A stretch of 64,000 bases of DNA from Chelonoidis abingdonii. Taxonomy: Eukaryota > Chordata > Testudines > Testudinidae. Positions 13,021-24,374 of the stretch are shown one piece after another. Location of the stretch: positions 61,708,373 to 61,772,372 of the forward strand of contig NC_133777.1 in NCBI RefSeq assembly GCF_003597395.2, read 5' to 3'. A program made the translations under genes and the position numbers. Numbering within the stretch: position 1 is the first letter of the stretch; each line of letters begins with the position of its first letter. The notes below the pieces were generated by a model. That model was not told the DNA's origin, did no database searches, and saw nothing but the letters and a program-made list of their open reading frames with translations.

Positions 13021-13149
13021 CACCTGTTATGGGTACAAATTAACGTCCTGGTTCCTGTGTGTCATCTCAATGACTTCCATCCATTGTTCTGGGTTAAGTC
13101 ATAATATCTTTACCTTGCTCTCTCCCCTTCTGCCTGAGGTTAAGAGCTC

Positions 13150-14170
13150 CTCGATACCTTAGCTACTTCTTCCTGTGCATTGCCAGGGCTTCGTAAGTTG
13201 ATGTGGTATATTTGTCTGATCGTTCCGGCGGTCTGTTGTCTACTTATATTCTTTCTCCATGGGCTTCCACTATCTTCATATGGCTCCGTGCCAGCTTGGC
13301 TAGAGTTTGCTTTCTGTGGTCGCAACTAACTCTCTATCCTCGTCTCCCCGGCTGAAACTTTCGCATTTTCCGACCCGACGTTGTAGTATGTCCGCTGTGC
13401 CCTTGTGCTTTTCTAATGCTCCCGTACTATTCGGGTTACTTCGAGTTATCGCTCTCTCTCATCTGTCACATGCCTCTCAAATAATATTCTTCTCCTGGGT
13501 TGGGTGTTCCTCCAAGTTCCTCCTTGCTGATATCCAATATCCCACTGTGCGGTGGCGTTCCATATAAGAGTTCGCAAAGAGACAAGACTGTGGACGCCTG
13601 GGGGAACTTCCCGCTATAGCGAACATTAATACGGCCCAAAAGAGTGTCCAGTCCTTTCCATCCTGGCTTTACATCTTCCGGTCATACTTTGAGGTTCGAT
13701 TGAATCTTATCGATAGTCCGTCTGTTTGTGGATGTGTAGACGGAGGCTCCAATGGCTTGTATACGGAGCAGGCGACATAAGTCTTTTCATTAGTTTTGAC
13801 GTAAACGGTGTTCCTGGTCTGTCAGGATCTCCTTAGGGATCCCACTCTGGCGAAAACTGTAGTAGTTCTTTAGCTATTCCTTAGACGTGGGCGTTCTTAA
13901 AGTGGATGGCCTCTGGATATTCTGTGTGGCATAGTCAAGGATGACTAGTACGTCGGTGAGCCCTCGTTGCCGACTTTTTCTAGTGGGCCCACTATGTCCA
14001 TAGCTATCTCTCGAACGGGATTCGATCAATCAATAGCTAAATAGGTAACTGAGTGGGGACCCGCAGCTGCATGTCGGGAGACTATTGCACGCTGGCATTA
14101 TCGCGCACGGAGGCCAATAAACTGGATCCTCTGCTCTATCCGGCCAATAAAACCTCTTTTAGTATTATCA
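13150..14170 (-). pseudogene. Integrase of the Gmr1-like element, upstream of RT (frame-broken)
   Basis: Minus-strand pieces in order are a block near 14090-14040 resembling the end of the integrase zinc finger (QLRVPTQLPI); MDIVGPLEKVGNEG near 14010-13960 with the first catalytic aspartate; FARVGIPKEILTDQ near 13855-13810 with the second; IQAIGASVYTSTN near 13760; FPQASTVLSLCELLYG near 13605-13560; HSGILDISKEELGG near 13540; and a C-terminal block RQIYHINLRSPGNAQ near 13220-13180. All are characteristic of a retroviral-type DDE integrase. The domain lies 5' of RT in the element's reading direction, with only about 150 bases of spacer and no LTR between them. Confidence 0.82.
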
Positions 14171-14929
14171 GCGATCTTGTCTACCCTAGATGTCCCCAAA
14201 TCAATGGACTGTGAGCTAACTCTATACTGGCTTATGTTGTTCGTGACTAGAGTTGCTCTTTACTTTTCCTCTATCGGTATGTCTCTTCTGTACAACCAGA
14301 TCCGTTTGAGCACGTATATGGTCTCTTGGCCTTTTGATTTTCCTTCTACAGGCACTCCATTTACTTTCACACTCCCTCCTCATCTTGATATAATGGATCT
14401 TTGTCTGGTCCTGCCAAGGTACTCACGTGCAGTGCTTGAACTGACCTAATCCAGGGCCTATTTCACTCTTCCCCTTGGGGTGCTCCCACTTGGGCAGGAA
14501 CCTCCTCTGAGTTCTCCGTGACCCGAACTTCTCCTTGTTCTCCTGGCGGGCTTCGCACCTACCCACAAGGGAAGTCTTTTGATTAGCTGCCAGATCCTGG
14601 TCCCTAACTTTTTAGCGCCCTTCGTTCTCGCCTAGCGCTGCGGGTTTCAGGAATGAGAACAAGTCTGGAGCAAATTCAGCAACATTGGGGAGAGGCCTAT
14701 CTTTAGTATGCCTCTGTCTCAACCTGGGGCGTTGCTACCTCTCCTGCCTCTATCGGGGTCAGACTAAGTCTCAAACCCAGGGAAGTCTCTCCCAATCAAA
14801 ACAAGTAAGGGAGCTTGGACTACTCCTGCAGAAACTCTGGTTTGGGGTTATTTTTCCCCCCTGGATTTCAATCCGTACTGGAATTGTAGGGTAAAAAAAT
14901 TCACGGTGCCATGTACGCCATGTTACCCC

Positions 14930-15060
14930 TGGCTTTTGGCCCGAGTTAGTTGGTCTGTTCCCACCAACTTTTCCGAGACCAACTGACAGCATCCCCGCAT
15001 CTATTAATGCTATGGTTTTGTTATACCATTCATTTTTACTGGTCTGGCGTAATCCATGTG
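14930..15060 (-). pseudogene. Aspartic protease fragment of the Gmr1-like element
   Basis: The minus strand reads RPVKMNG-like residues and then KTIALIDAG at about 15035-14985. This resembles the hydrophobic-hydrophobic-D-[ST/A]-G active-site motif of retroelement proteases. Its position just upstream of integrase is where protease is expected. The residue context afterwards is degraded by indels. The stretch 14170-14930 between protease and integrase, and 15060-16010 upstream, should hold the rest of pol and gag, but I cannot recognise specific domains there. Confidence 0.5.
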
Positions 15061-16012
15061 AGGTCAATGTAACCCTACGAGGTTGATCAGGCCACCATTG
15101 CTCCCCAAATAAAAACTTCCGCAGATTATCACTGCATAGCACCTCTTGTCTGACATGCTCGGGCTGCTATTGCCCAATTCCACACATGCGCGCGATATTG
15201 CAACAACCGGCTGATACTACTCCCCTCATTCGCCGTTATCACCCGCCTGCCTGGGGCTAGTTCGCCGGACCCCCCCACTTCCAAACCCCCAGGTCCTTTC
15301 TGGCTCGAGCCTCCTCACTGGTCGTTCCTTCCCGGTTATCAGTTTCTAGATTCTCGACAGTCCGGGCGCAGCATGCGTCGCGGCCTTGTGGTTTGGGGTT
15401 GTCACTTTCCTGGTGCCAGTGTCTCCTCCGCATTGGAGTGTCATGACACAGTTTCGCGGTCGCTGCAGTTGATCTTTCCCACGAGGGAGACCCAACTCAA
15501 TCATTATCGAGTAGAGGGGTCATTCTGAACCCACCGCAAGTCCTGAGTCCTGTGGTAACCCCCGCTTGTATACCGGTCCAATATTTAGTACCGTTCCTCT
15601 ACTCCTCAGAGCTATGCGGCTTCTAGCGGCGCAGCTTCTCCGGGTTCAGTTGGATCACATCAAACAATCTGTTGTTCAGCGGCGTTGTCTTGTTCCTCCA
15701 TATATCGCCATTATGGAACCTCTGCGGCTCTGTAGTTGCCGTTGTCACTCCGACTAGGCCAGGATGTCTGCCTTAGCTGTGGAATAGTTTTGCTGCAGCT
15801 TTCTGCAGACATATCGTACATTAGGACCTTCCTGGCCTTCCCCCAACCATAGGAAATGGCGGCAAGGATACTAGACATTGTTCTCGCGAGGCCAGGCCTC
15901 CCGCCAGGCTGTCTCTCAAAAAGCCAGAGTATGCTCACATCATCCTCCCTGGTCATTTTTTGCTAGTTAATGGCTAGCCCGTATGTGTTCCGGTCCTTCC
16001 CCGTGGTGATTC

Positions 16013-16205
16013 TCATAGCACTCATAGACTCATGCGTCACGAAGCGGACAATAATGATCATCTAGTCTGACCTCCTCGCACGCAGGCCACAACCCTGCAA
16101 TACCACATTTATAACACCCCCGATCCCATGACCTGAGTTATTGAAATCCTTCAAAACTGAGAGATCTAGAGACCCTCAGCTGCGGAAATCCATCAAGGTT
16201 TCATC
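16013..16205 (-). mobile_element. CR1 3' end inside the Gmr1-like element leader
   Basis: CTCATAGACTCATG, ATGATCATCTAGTCTGACCTC, CAGGCCACAACCCTG and GAGTTATTGAAATCCTTC follow in order. They match the reverse-complement CR1 3' ends at 44792 and 61981 apart from noise-like insertions. Either a CR1 inserted into the leader of this copy, or the family carries this fragment. The copy shows the same error pattern as its surroundings. Confidence 0.7.
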
Positions 16206-16539
16206 TTGGCTTATTAGGTCTCTCGCATGGCTCGGTCACTGAGGTCTAGCCTGACTAAGCTAGCAGCTGTTAGTCTCTTGCTTGCAAATCTTAGTGGCTT
16301 GTGCATTGGCTGAGCTTGCCTGAGACCCCTTGCTTACTCCTATGCCAATCGCTCGGCGCCGCGTGCGCTACCTACACCGCTGCCCCCTACCGACACCCCG
16401 CACGGCCGTGGTCTGGCATGTTAAGCGCCTTCGCCACGCTCGTCCATATTGACTCGCGGCCTGGAACCAGGTCCTCTCTCTCGTCTACCCCCTGGACATA
16501 TCTCACCAGCAGCAGACACGATCCCACTCCTACACCACT

Positions 16540-17436
16540 TGTGGCAAATTGCCCCCCCAGACACACCGACACCTCCTCGTCCCCCATTCCGCATACAACC
16601 CCGGTCACTGCTTCCCTGCGGCTCTACGGCGCCTATTACCTTTTCTCGGGTAGGTTCCATGCCCCACCACGCAGCCCCCGGCTCCAAAACCACGCTCTCT
16701 CACTCCCCGCCGCTGTGCAGGCCTACTCGCCTTGATGCGCATCGCTTCCTCCTACCACGACACACTGCCTCGCTCGCCCCGTCTGCTCAATCAGCCAGAT
16801 CCGCGCGCGTCTCCCCGCGCAACCACAGCTCGCCGTCGCGCCGCGCCGAGGCACGGACCTGAGTCCCCACCACTCCTACGCACCGGTCCACAGCCGCCCA
16901 TCGGGTCTTTTGCCCTGCTCTGAATCCATATAATATAGCCTCCTCCTCTCCCGTCCACTCTTCCGCTTCGCGCGCGCCTCGCTCGGCTACTCTACTTCTA
17001 TATCACAAGCTCTTCGGTGCCCTTACTAGCGTTCTGTGGCGATCCCAATCCCCGCCTCCCGTCCCTCTCCCACCTCTCTCATTTTCTTTACTGGACACCA
17101 CTCCTTCCTATCCTCGCCCCATACTGCCACTGCGTCGCTCCCTCCCACCTTTCTCCTTCCTCCGCTCTCGCCTGCACGCGAAGAGACTTTTTGTGGTCTG
17201 CCAGACTGAAGTCAGGGGCAAGCGGAGCAGCCATGCTCTAATGCGAGTACGATAGACTTCTAATGTATGCAGTCAGCGTATGCTTCTAACTGAGTTCAGG
17301 GTGCTCTAATTGGGAGTAGGTGCTCTAATTGGCCACAGCTGTTCTAGTTAATCTAAAGCAAACCTTCCTCCCTGGCAGGGAATAAGGCCCCTGCTAACAC
17401 TCTTATGCTGCCCTACCTGGCCATGCTGTATCACCA
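16540..17436 (-). repeat. 5' LTR of the Gmr1-like element
   Basis: It starts TGTGGCAAATTGCC like the other two LTR copies. It ends with the well-preserved block TTCTAGTTAATCTAAAGCAA, CCTTCCTCCCTGGCAGGG and GGCCATGCTGTATCACCA. The middle (about 16560-17200) is CpG-rich and hard to align to the clean LTR. The copy is about 275 bases longer than the clean 621-bp one. I take this as the worst-quality part of the read fill, but real inserted sequence cannot be excluded. Confidence 0.65.
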
Positions 17437-17630
17437 GTACTTACAACTATTGAACTGAAGATTAGAGCTTCTTACTAGATCTAGAAAGTATACCTTACCT
17501 CATGCATAGCCAGGTGTACCGACGAGAGCCAGACCCAATCATTTAACCAAAGTACTCTCCCCTTCCATTGAGCTCTGAATCCGATTGTGTCCACTACTGC
17601 TACAATCGTGGGTTCCCTCTGGTCAGTGGT

Positions 17631-17655
17631 NNNNNNNNNNNNNNNNNNNNNNNNN
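17631..17655. other. Assembly gap of exactly 25 N
   Basis: There are 25 consecutive N, a fixed placeholder length instead of a measured gap. It directly follows the noisy stretch that begins at 10865. Sequence on the left (GGTTCCCTCTGGT) resembles that on the right (GGTTCCCTTTGTT), so the two sides may overlap. Confidence 0.98.
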
Positions 17656-17765
17656 TTGGTTCCCTTTGTTAATCCTTTACAGGCAAAAGAAACATTAACC
17701 CTTAGCTATCTGTTTATGACAGGCACAAGAAAGGTAAGAAACTTATTGCTTTGTTTCAACTGTCT
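17656..17765. repeat. Possible LTR fragment after the gap
   Basis: TTGGTTCCCTTTGTTAATCC and ACATTAACCCTTAGCTATC followed by TGTTTATGACAGG resemble a retroviral-type LTR segment that I associate with turtle genomes. The recognition is from memory and the ends are not defined. Confidence 0.25.
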
Positions 17766-20554
17766 GTAACTCCTGAATGGAAACCTAATGATGGACCATA
17801 GGTGTCATGGGGCCAGTTCTGGGAAAGATCCCACCTGTGCCCTGTTTAGCTGTCACATAGCACTCATCCATAACTAGCACGGAAATGTAACATTACAGTA
17901 GGCTTCAATGTCAAGAAAAGTGGAAGGAAGAAAGCTGAACACTAAAAGCTGAATTGAGGTACATTTCTCTGATAGGGTGACATGGAGGTGCTCCTCCCAA
18001 CAGGAGCCCCTAGAGACATTCCATCTCAGGGAGGAGACAAGCTATGTCTTCATGCTCCCCAGCATGCAGAGACAGAGCTCTCAACACCATATCCCTTTGA
18101 AGGGTGCAGCATACCTCCTTCAGTTCTGCTAGCCGATGTATAGAGGTGAGCATAGTCCTACCTCTTCGCTTTCTCCTTGGCCATGTCTTGAATTCCACTA
18201 TAGTATAGGGAGATGGATGGGCCCTACTGTGGCAGAGAACTATAAAGGACTTCTTGTATCTTCCACTGCCTTCCTACTTTGAGCACCTGAGGAGCAGCAG
18301 GGCACAATGTGTCCCAAAGCTCCGAAACCAGAGCCTAAGAAAGTTTCTTTCTCTAACACAACTCCCATTATTGTTCATTTCCCGAACTGTGGGTGGATGG
18401 CAGAAAAGACCAAAGGATATTGCTTATGTGATTGTAATTTATACACAGTATGTGTGTAGGGCAGGGCCAGCTCTATTCTACAATCAATGAAAGTGGCCAA
18501 GGAAGGAAACAGAATATTAGGAAGAGCAAAACTTTCAGCATCTCTTTGTTCAGGTGACTTGGATAGTAGGCAGGGAAATTTTCTGGCTTGCTTATGGCAG
18601 CAAAACCGCTAGAGCTGCCCCAGTACATAAAATAGACACATGTGCCTAAAGAGAGTCACAAGGCCAGGGAGGACATCATTAAAAATTCTTCACAGCTTAA
18701 GGCTGAACTTGTAATTCATGAATGGAGAAGTTACAGGGCTTTGAAGATATCTATTTTTCTAAATGTATGCACTGATCACCGTGGAACTTCAGAGCTAACA
18801 ATGCCATTGTAAAGTCCTCTCCTTTCTGTCTGATGAAAGTATTGCTGAAAGGCAGCCTCATCACTGCATATTGTACTTGAGTAACATAGCAGCGTTTTAG
18901 GTGTCTGATAATGAATTGATTTATTTTTCAGCTCAGAGTAAGGTGTGAGGTGGAGGTTGAGGATGAGTAAGGAAACGTAGCTCTGAGGAGGGCATGGGAA
19001 AGTGGGGGCATGGCATTTCAAACTCTATAGTGCACATCCGTGAGCAGAATGCCACCAGAAACAAGTGGTCAATACTATGTTAAAAATGATAGCAGCAAAG
19101 AAGAGAGGTAGCTGGGATCACTGAGCAGGATACACCACAGGTGTGTATGCCATATGGACACTGTCAAGAATGGCAAGATGACAGAGCAATACAAAGAAGA
19201 TTTTCTAACCAATGAAACAGTGATGTAATAGACACATCACTTGTTTTCACGATAGGTCCTGTGGGAATAGATGCTACTGATGGATTCATACTATTGAATA
19301 CTGTGGACCAAATTCTGCAGTTATTCATTCCTTATTCAGATAAGACTAGCTTTGATTTCAGTGGGAGATTTGCCTGAGTTAGAATGATAGAATTGGACCC
19401 TGGCTATGTATTTCTCCACTGACATTTATCCCAGCGTACATTTATTTATTTAAAATGTTGCTTTCTGCACTCTCCAACTCAGATACATGCTTTTTTCCTC
19501 CCATGAGGGTCCTGGGAGGGAGTAACTCATATAACCTTACAACAGCAGACTTCAGTACAACACAGGCAGTATAATGTAGAACACTCAATCTAATGCTGCT
19601 GGCAACAGTGAGTTGCTATTTCAGGTACATTTATACTGACATGGCTGCTTAAAATAAAAGATTAAAAGTTTCACAGAACCAGAAAATGTGGGTGCCTATT
19701 TAATGAAGCAAGTAATTTATTCAGGCTTTTTATAGCCACAGTCCACAAACCTCTACTCCATAGCCAGTTTTAGCTTTAGGCATTTTGAAATTCATACACT
19801 GGTTGGAGAAAAGGGAATGGTTGCAGTCTGCATTGGATAAAGGAAACCAATGAATACGAGGGAGCCAAATTATGAGCACATTTATAAAATGTAGCAAATA
19901 AGTGTCTATTTTGTATAGGGATTTATTATACAGCTGTGCGCGCTTCTCTCAGAAGCCACCTAACCCTAGTTCTATGCCAGCTGGGGAGACCTGTCCATTT
20001 CCCATGCTTCAAGAAAAAAAGATGGAGTGCTTTACTAAAAATATACTGGAAGCCCTTATAATTGTGCCATTTTTGCCTGAGTTAAATAGATGAGGTTACA
20101 TTACAATACACTATACAACCTCAAATATAATTAGTATAAGAAAAACGTATAGAACATTGCAAATAAAGATGTCACATTATTTAGTTACCAAGGGAAATAG
20201 GCTAGTTTGTAAGAATAATGACTGCATGCAAATATTGTTAGAAATCTATTCCACATAACAAACAGGGAGCCAGATCATTTGCCCTGATAAGGCAGCTTTG
20301 TATGGTGAATACCAAAGTCAATGCTTTGTAGCTGGTTTTGTATGTTTTTTCTATTTTTAATCTTTGGTAATCAGGTCTTCTGGCATCTAAGCTGGCCTTC
20401 TGCCGTAAGGAATTCTTTCAGTATTTACTATATCTGAGGGCAGCAGAATCATCAGGACTATTAGCAGTTGTAGAGCACTTTTACAATTCCAAACATTGTG
20501 CAAACATTATCTAATTAGCCTTCCTCATACAATTCCTGAGGGGGTACATCGAGG

Positions 20555-21710
20555 TGTGACGTTGCACCTCATAATGCTTTATAGAAATATGCTTTGGAGT
20601 GTGAATATAATGTAACTGGAATATGCTTCATGCAAAAGGTCTCTTGTAAGGTCTCTTACACAGCTTATGATCTACTGAGTGTGTCCATCCTATTTGTATA
20701 AATGTATCACTCTTGTATCTGAAACTAGAAATATGAAATATAACTCTGAGGGCCTATTGTAATTATGCAAAGTGTGGGCCATTAATGGTGGCTTGGGATC
20801 TTGATGATTCCTATTAACCAGGACAACTGGTTGTAAATGGCTCTGTTTACTTGTGAGTCTTCCTGTACACCTGTATGCTGGCAAGTGGGTAATGAAGTCT
20901 TATAGTGACATGTGATCATGTCACCTGAACTGGAATCCATCTTTAACCTGGTGCTTTTCCATTTAGAAGGAGGGATGGATACCCAGAGAGGGACAAAAGA
21001 TTCCTGCCTTGTGCAAAAGACATATACAGGGGTGGAATAGAACAAAGGGGCTGCAGTCATGAGAAATCCCCCAGCTACCACCTGAGCTAGAACAAGGGGA
21101 AAGTATTGGGCCCAGACTAGAAAGGAGTCTAGTCTGTGAAAAAGAAAGCTTATTAGAACGTCTTTGAGGGTGAGATTTACCTGCATTTAGTTTCCTACTG
21201 TATTAGGCTTAGACTTGTGTGTTTTTGTTTTATTTTGCTTGGTAATTTACTTTGTTCTATTATTACTTGGAACCACTTAAATCCTAATTTTTTTATTTAA
21301 TAAAATCAATTTTTGCTTATTAATTAACCCAGAGAAAGTAATTAATACCCAGGGAAGCAAACAGCTGTGAATATCTCTCTATCAGTGTTATAGAGGATGA
21401 ACAATTTATGAGTTTACCCTGTATAAGCTTTACACAGAGTAAAATGGATTTATTTGGGGTTTGGACCCCATTGGAAACTGGGCATCTGGGTGCTGGAGAC
21501 AGTAGCACTTTTTAAGCTGTTTTCAGTTAAGCCTATGGCTTTTGGGGGACATGGTTCAGACCTGGGTCTGTATTTGCAGCAGGCTAGTGTGTCTGGCTCA
21601 ACAAGATAGGGTACTGAAGTCCCAAGCTGCCAGGGAAAACGGGCTCAGAGGTAGTCTCAGCACATCAGGTGGTAGTCCCAAGGGGTTCTCTGTGACCCCA
21701 CCCATCACAG
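20555..21710 (+). mobile_element. Solo LTR of an endogenous retrovirus
   Basis: It runs from TGTGACGTTGCACCTC to CCCACCCATCACA, with terminal inverted TGTGA/TCACA. A short target duplication GAGGT is at 20551-20555 and 21711-21715, sharing one base with the LTR start. A polyadenylation signal (TTTAATAAAATC near 21297) suggests plus orientation, opposite to the host gene. At about 1.15 kb with no internal region, it is a solo LTR left by recombination between the two ends of a provirus. ORFs inside it are not coding. The lineage is not assigned. Confidence 0.75.
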
Positions 21711-22197
21711 GAGGTACTGAAGGTATTGTTTTTCCCTTTTTACACAAGGTGAATGTAAAACACAGTGAGGTTAAATGATTTGCTCTGCAATCAGAATTTG
21801 GGAGTTCCAGCTCCGTGCTTAATCTGCTGGAGTATAATTCCTTTTCCATGATGCTATCAAGAGCTACTATTTTGTTTTGATGGCATTTTTCTTTAAAGTT
21901 CTCTCAGGTTGTCATGACTCAAGAAGAGGCTATCTGTCTGACAGCACTGAAAGGGTCTTCTATCATGGGGACTTCATTGGAATCTTATAGAATCTTTTGA
22001 GCTAATCATCTTCTATTTTCTTTTTTATTATTTATATTGTCCCTGAAAGATGCAAGGCCCTTTACAGAGCAGCAAAGACACAGATATATTTATGGCCATA
22101 TGGGAGGAATGGCTTGATCCACTGCACAAGATTGGAAAGGCAATGGCTGAGGTGAGAGTGGAATGCCAGAGGCTGAATTCCATGGGGATGTGACATG

Positions 22198-22818
22198 TGT
22201 GGCAAATTGCCGGTACTGTTATGCTGGCTCTCGCACTTTCTCTTCTTTGGGGAAGGTTCAGGGTGCCATTGCTTGCCTCTGAATCGGTATTTTAATTAGC
22301 TCACTAGTGTCCTTGAGGAGGGGAGTGGAGAGGGAGGGACCCGGGCCCGCCCTCTTCTCCAGGTCCCAACCCAGGAGCCCTGAGGTTTGTGGTGAACCAC
22401 TTGAACTAGCGGTTCCTTCCCCTGGGCTACTTCCCTCTCCTGCCCTTCAGCTTGTGAAGGAGCTTCTAGCCCTCCTTCTACATAAGCCAGTTGCCCCTTA
22501 CCTAGGGTTTTTTTGGATTTCTCAGCTCTCCGCAGCACTCCTCCAAACTTTCCTTTTGGTCTCTCTTCAAAACTGTTTTCTGTTCCAACTCCTTCAAAAA
22601 TGCTCTCTGCTCCAACCAAACCTTCCTGCTCCAACTCCCACACTGATTGAAGCAGGGGTTTTTAATCACATGACTGACTGCTGGTGCTCCAATTGGCTTC
22701 AGGTGCTCTAATTGGCTACAGATGCTCTAGTTAATCTATAGCAAACCTTCCTCCCCTTGCAGGGAATAAGGGTCCCTGCTGCCCTTCTCCTGCTGCCCTC
22801 TGGCCATGCTGTATCACC
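22198..22818 (-). mobile_element. Solo LTR of the Gmr1-like family (clean copy)
   Basis: It is 621 bp, beginning TGTGGCAAATTGCCGGTACT and ending GGCCATGCTGTATCACC. A 4-bp duplication CATG is at 22194-22197 and 22819-22822, the same duplication length as the full element. The sequence is smooth, with none of the scattered indels seen in the copies at 10865 and 16540, so it is the reference for judging them. Orientation is taken from the full element. The two overlapping ORFs of 115 and 134 codons here are chance ORFs in the LTR. Confidence 0.8.
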
Positions 22819-23889
22819 CATGGTAGCATAATCTTCTATGGCTTCTCTATCTTGAGAATTCCTGAGAATTTCTGTGCCTGGTACTGACAAATGCGCAGTT
22901 TTTGAATGATGAAGACAAATTCCAGTGAGCAAAGATTTCAAACTGAAAAAGTAGACATGTTTAGAAAAAAAAATCCTTATGCATACAAACGTTAAGTGCC
23001 AATACAAAACAAATACCAGCTGGAAAGACCTCAAGTGATTTCCGATTGTATAGGGGAGGTGAAAAATGACTGTTGAAATGCTTAGACAGTGTGATAAATA
23101 TAATACCTTTGACCTTATATGTCTTTTTGCTAGACATCAAAAAAGCAACATGCTTCATTTTCCATCGTAGCCTTTCATTAATAAGCACAGACTGAGGAAA
23201 TCATTATGCTGTAACAATAAATCATGGATACATTCAATGTGGCAGTAATGGGTCACTCTCAAAACTCATGCTTATTTTCCAGGCAATCCAGATAAAATTG
23301 GAAATATGCATTAACTAACATAAGTTACAATTGCCAAACTGTATTGCATAATTTAATGAAACTATTGTTACATCCTGTGATACTGCCAATCCATCAACAG
23401 CCCTGTCCATGCATTATTGATTAGAGTCATTTAGACAATACAGTGGCCTGTATTGTACAATAAAATTAACAAAGCCTTCTTACCCAAGGACTGATCCAAA
23501 CAATGTGACAGAGATCAATTCTAACTTAATATCATACCTACTTCTGAAAACAGCATCTTGGTGAAGATGAGCAGCTTAATCAACAGAGCACTGATTTTAT
23601 TGTTTAACATCAGTCTAGGACCATCTTGTAATACTGACCCAACTGAGCTTGTTATCTGAACTCACTTCTAGTGGACAGCAATCTGCACTTAAAACCAACT
23701 TGCCGCTGCTCGAAAGGCAACCCATCATAGCAATCACCAGACTGCTAGCCTGACAGGTTGTCTGGCAGGGTGTTAAAGAGAGACAATGGGCCAGATTCCC
23801 AGACTATGTACATGGGAGTGGCTCCACTGAGGTCAAATCAACTGAGGCTCTGGCCTTTCCTTTTTCAATATTGCTAATTGCAGCCTTCG

Positions 23890-23918
23890 TTCTCTCTCTC
23901 TCTCTCACACACACACAC
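23890..23918. repeat. Compound (TC)n(AC)n microsatellite
   Basis: A run of TC dinucleotides passes directly into AC dinucleotides. Confidence 0.9.
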
Positions 23919-24374
23919 GGGGCAAAAAACAGCATGGAATTTTCACTGAATTGAGAAAAATATTTTAAATTTTCTTTGCTGGCTGATTCCATGACAGTGA
24001 TGAAACTTTAAAATTTCTTTTCAACTTAAAAAACATATTGGGAAAGGACCTAATTTTCAAATACAGGTGGCATAGTAGAATCCAAAGTCTGCATTTGAGT
24101 ACTCATATCTACACATGGGCAGCCAAAATTGATATCTGGGCACTTAAAGCACCCAAAAGTGTGATCGGGGGACCAAAAATATCAAAGACTGGATCCCTTA
24201 TGTGGATTTAATTTTTATATTGTTTATTGCTTACACTGTAGATGTTTACTTGATCAAAACTGCCTATGCCTTGCCTAGGAGAGGAAGCAGAGTAACCAAA
24301 GAGGAACACCTTTTACCTTAGATGTGTGTGCTCATTTTAGGTTTGTAATTTTGCCAAGTGCTCAGATAGCATGG

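Larger units (their letters stand above)
10865..17436 (-). mobile_element. Full-length Gmr1-like LTR retrotransposon, poorly sequenced
   Basis: The element is bounded by TGTGGCAAATTGCC on the left and CTGTATCACCA on the right, with a 4-bp duplication GTAC at 10861-10864 and 17437-17440. On the minus strand it reads LTR, leader/gag region, protease, integrase, reverse transcriptase, RNase H, LTR. RT and RNase H are clearly Ty3/Gypsy-like, yet integrase lies before RT, the order described for Gmr1-type elements. All frames are broken by dense small indels and substitutions. These look like uncorrected read errors, because a clean copy of the LTR exists at 22198-22818 and a 25-N gap follows. The gag region was not recognised. 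Length is about 6.6 kb, normal for the class. It sits on the same strand as the host gene. Confidence 0.85.

Noticed and set aside
16301..16862. Overlapping ORFs of 144 and 137 codons on the plus strand
   Set aside because: They fall in the noisy, CpG-rich end of the Gmr1-like element and its LTR. The proline- and serine-rich products reflect composition and read errors.
10865..17436. Interpretation as an ancient, mutationally decayed provirus
   Set aside because: Mutational decay would enrich C-to-T changes at CpG, but the region is CpG-rich. The errors are mostly small indels, and the clean LTR nearby argues for sequencing error.
22296..22711. ORFs of 115 and 134 codons on opposite strands
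   Set aside because: Both are inside the solo LTR and have no domain similarity.
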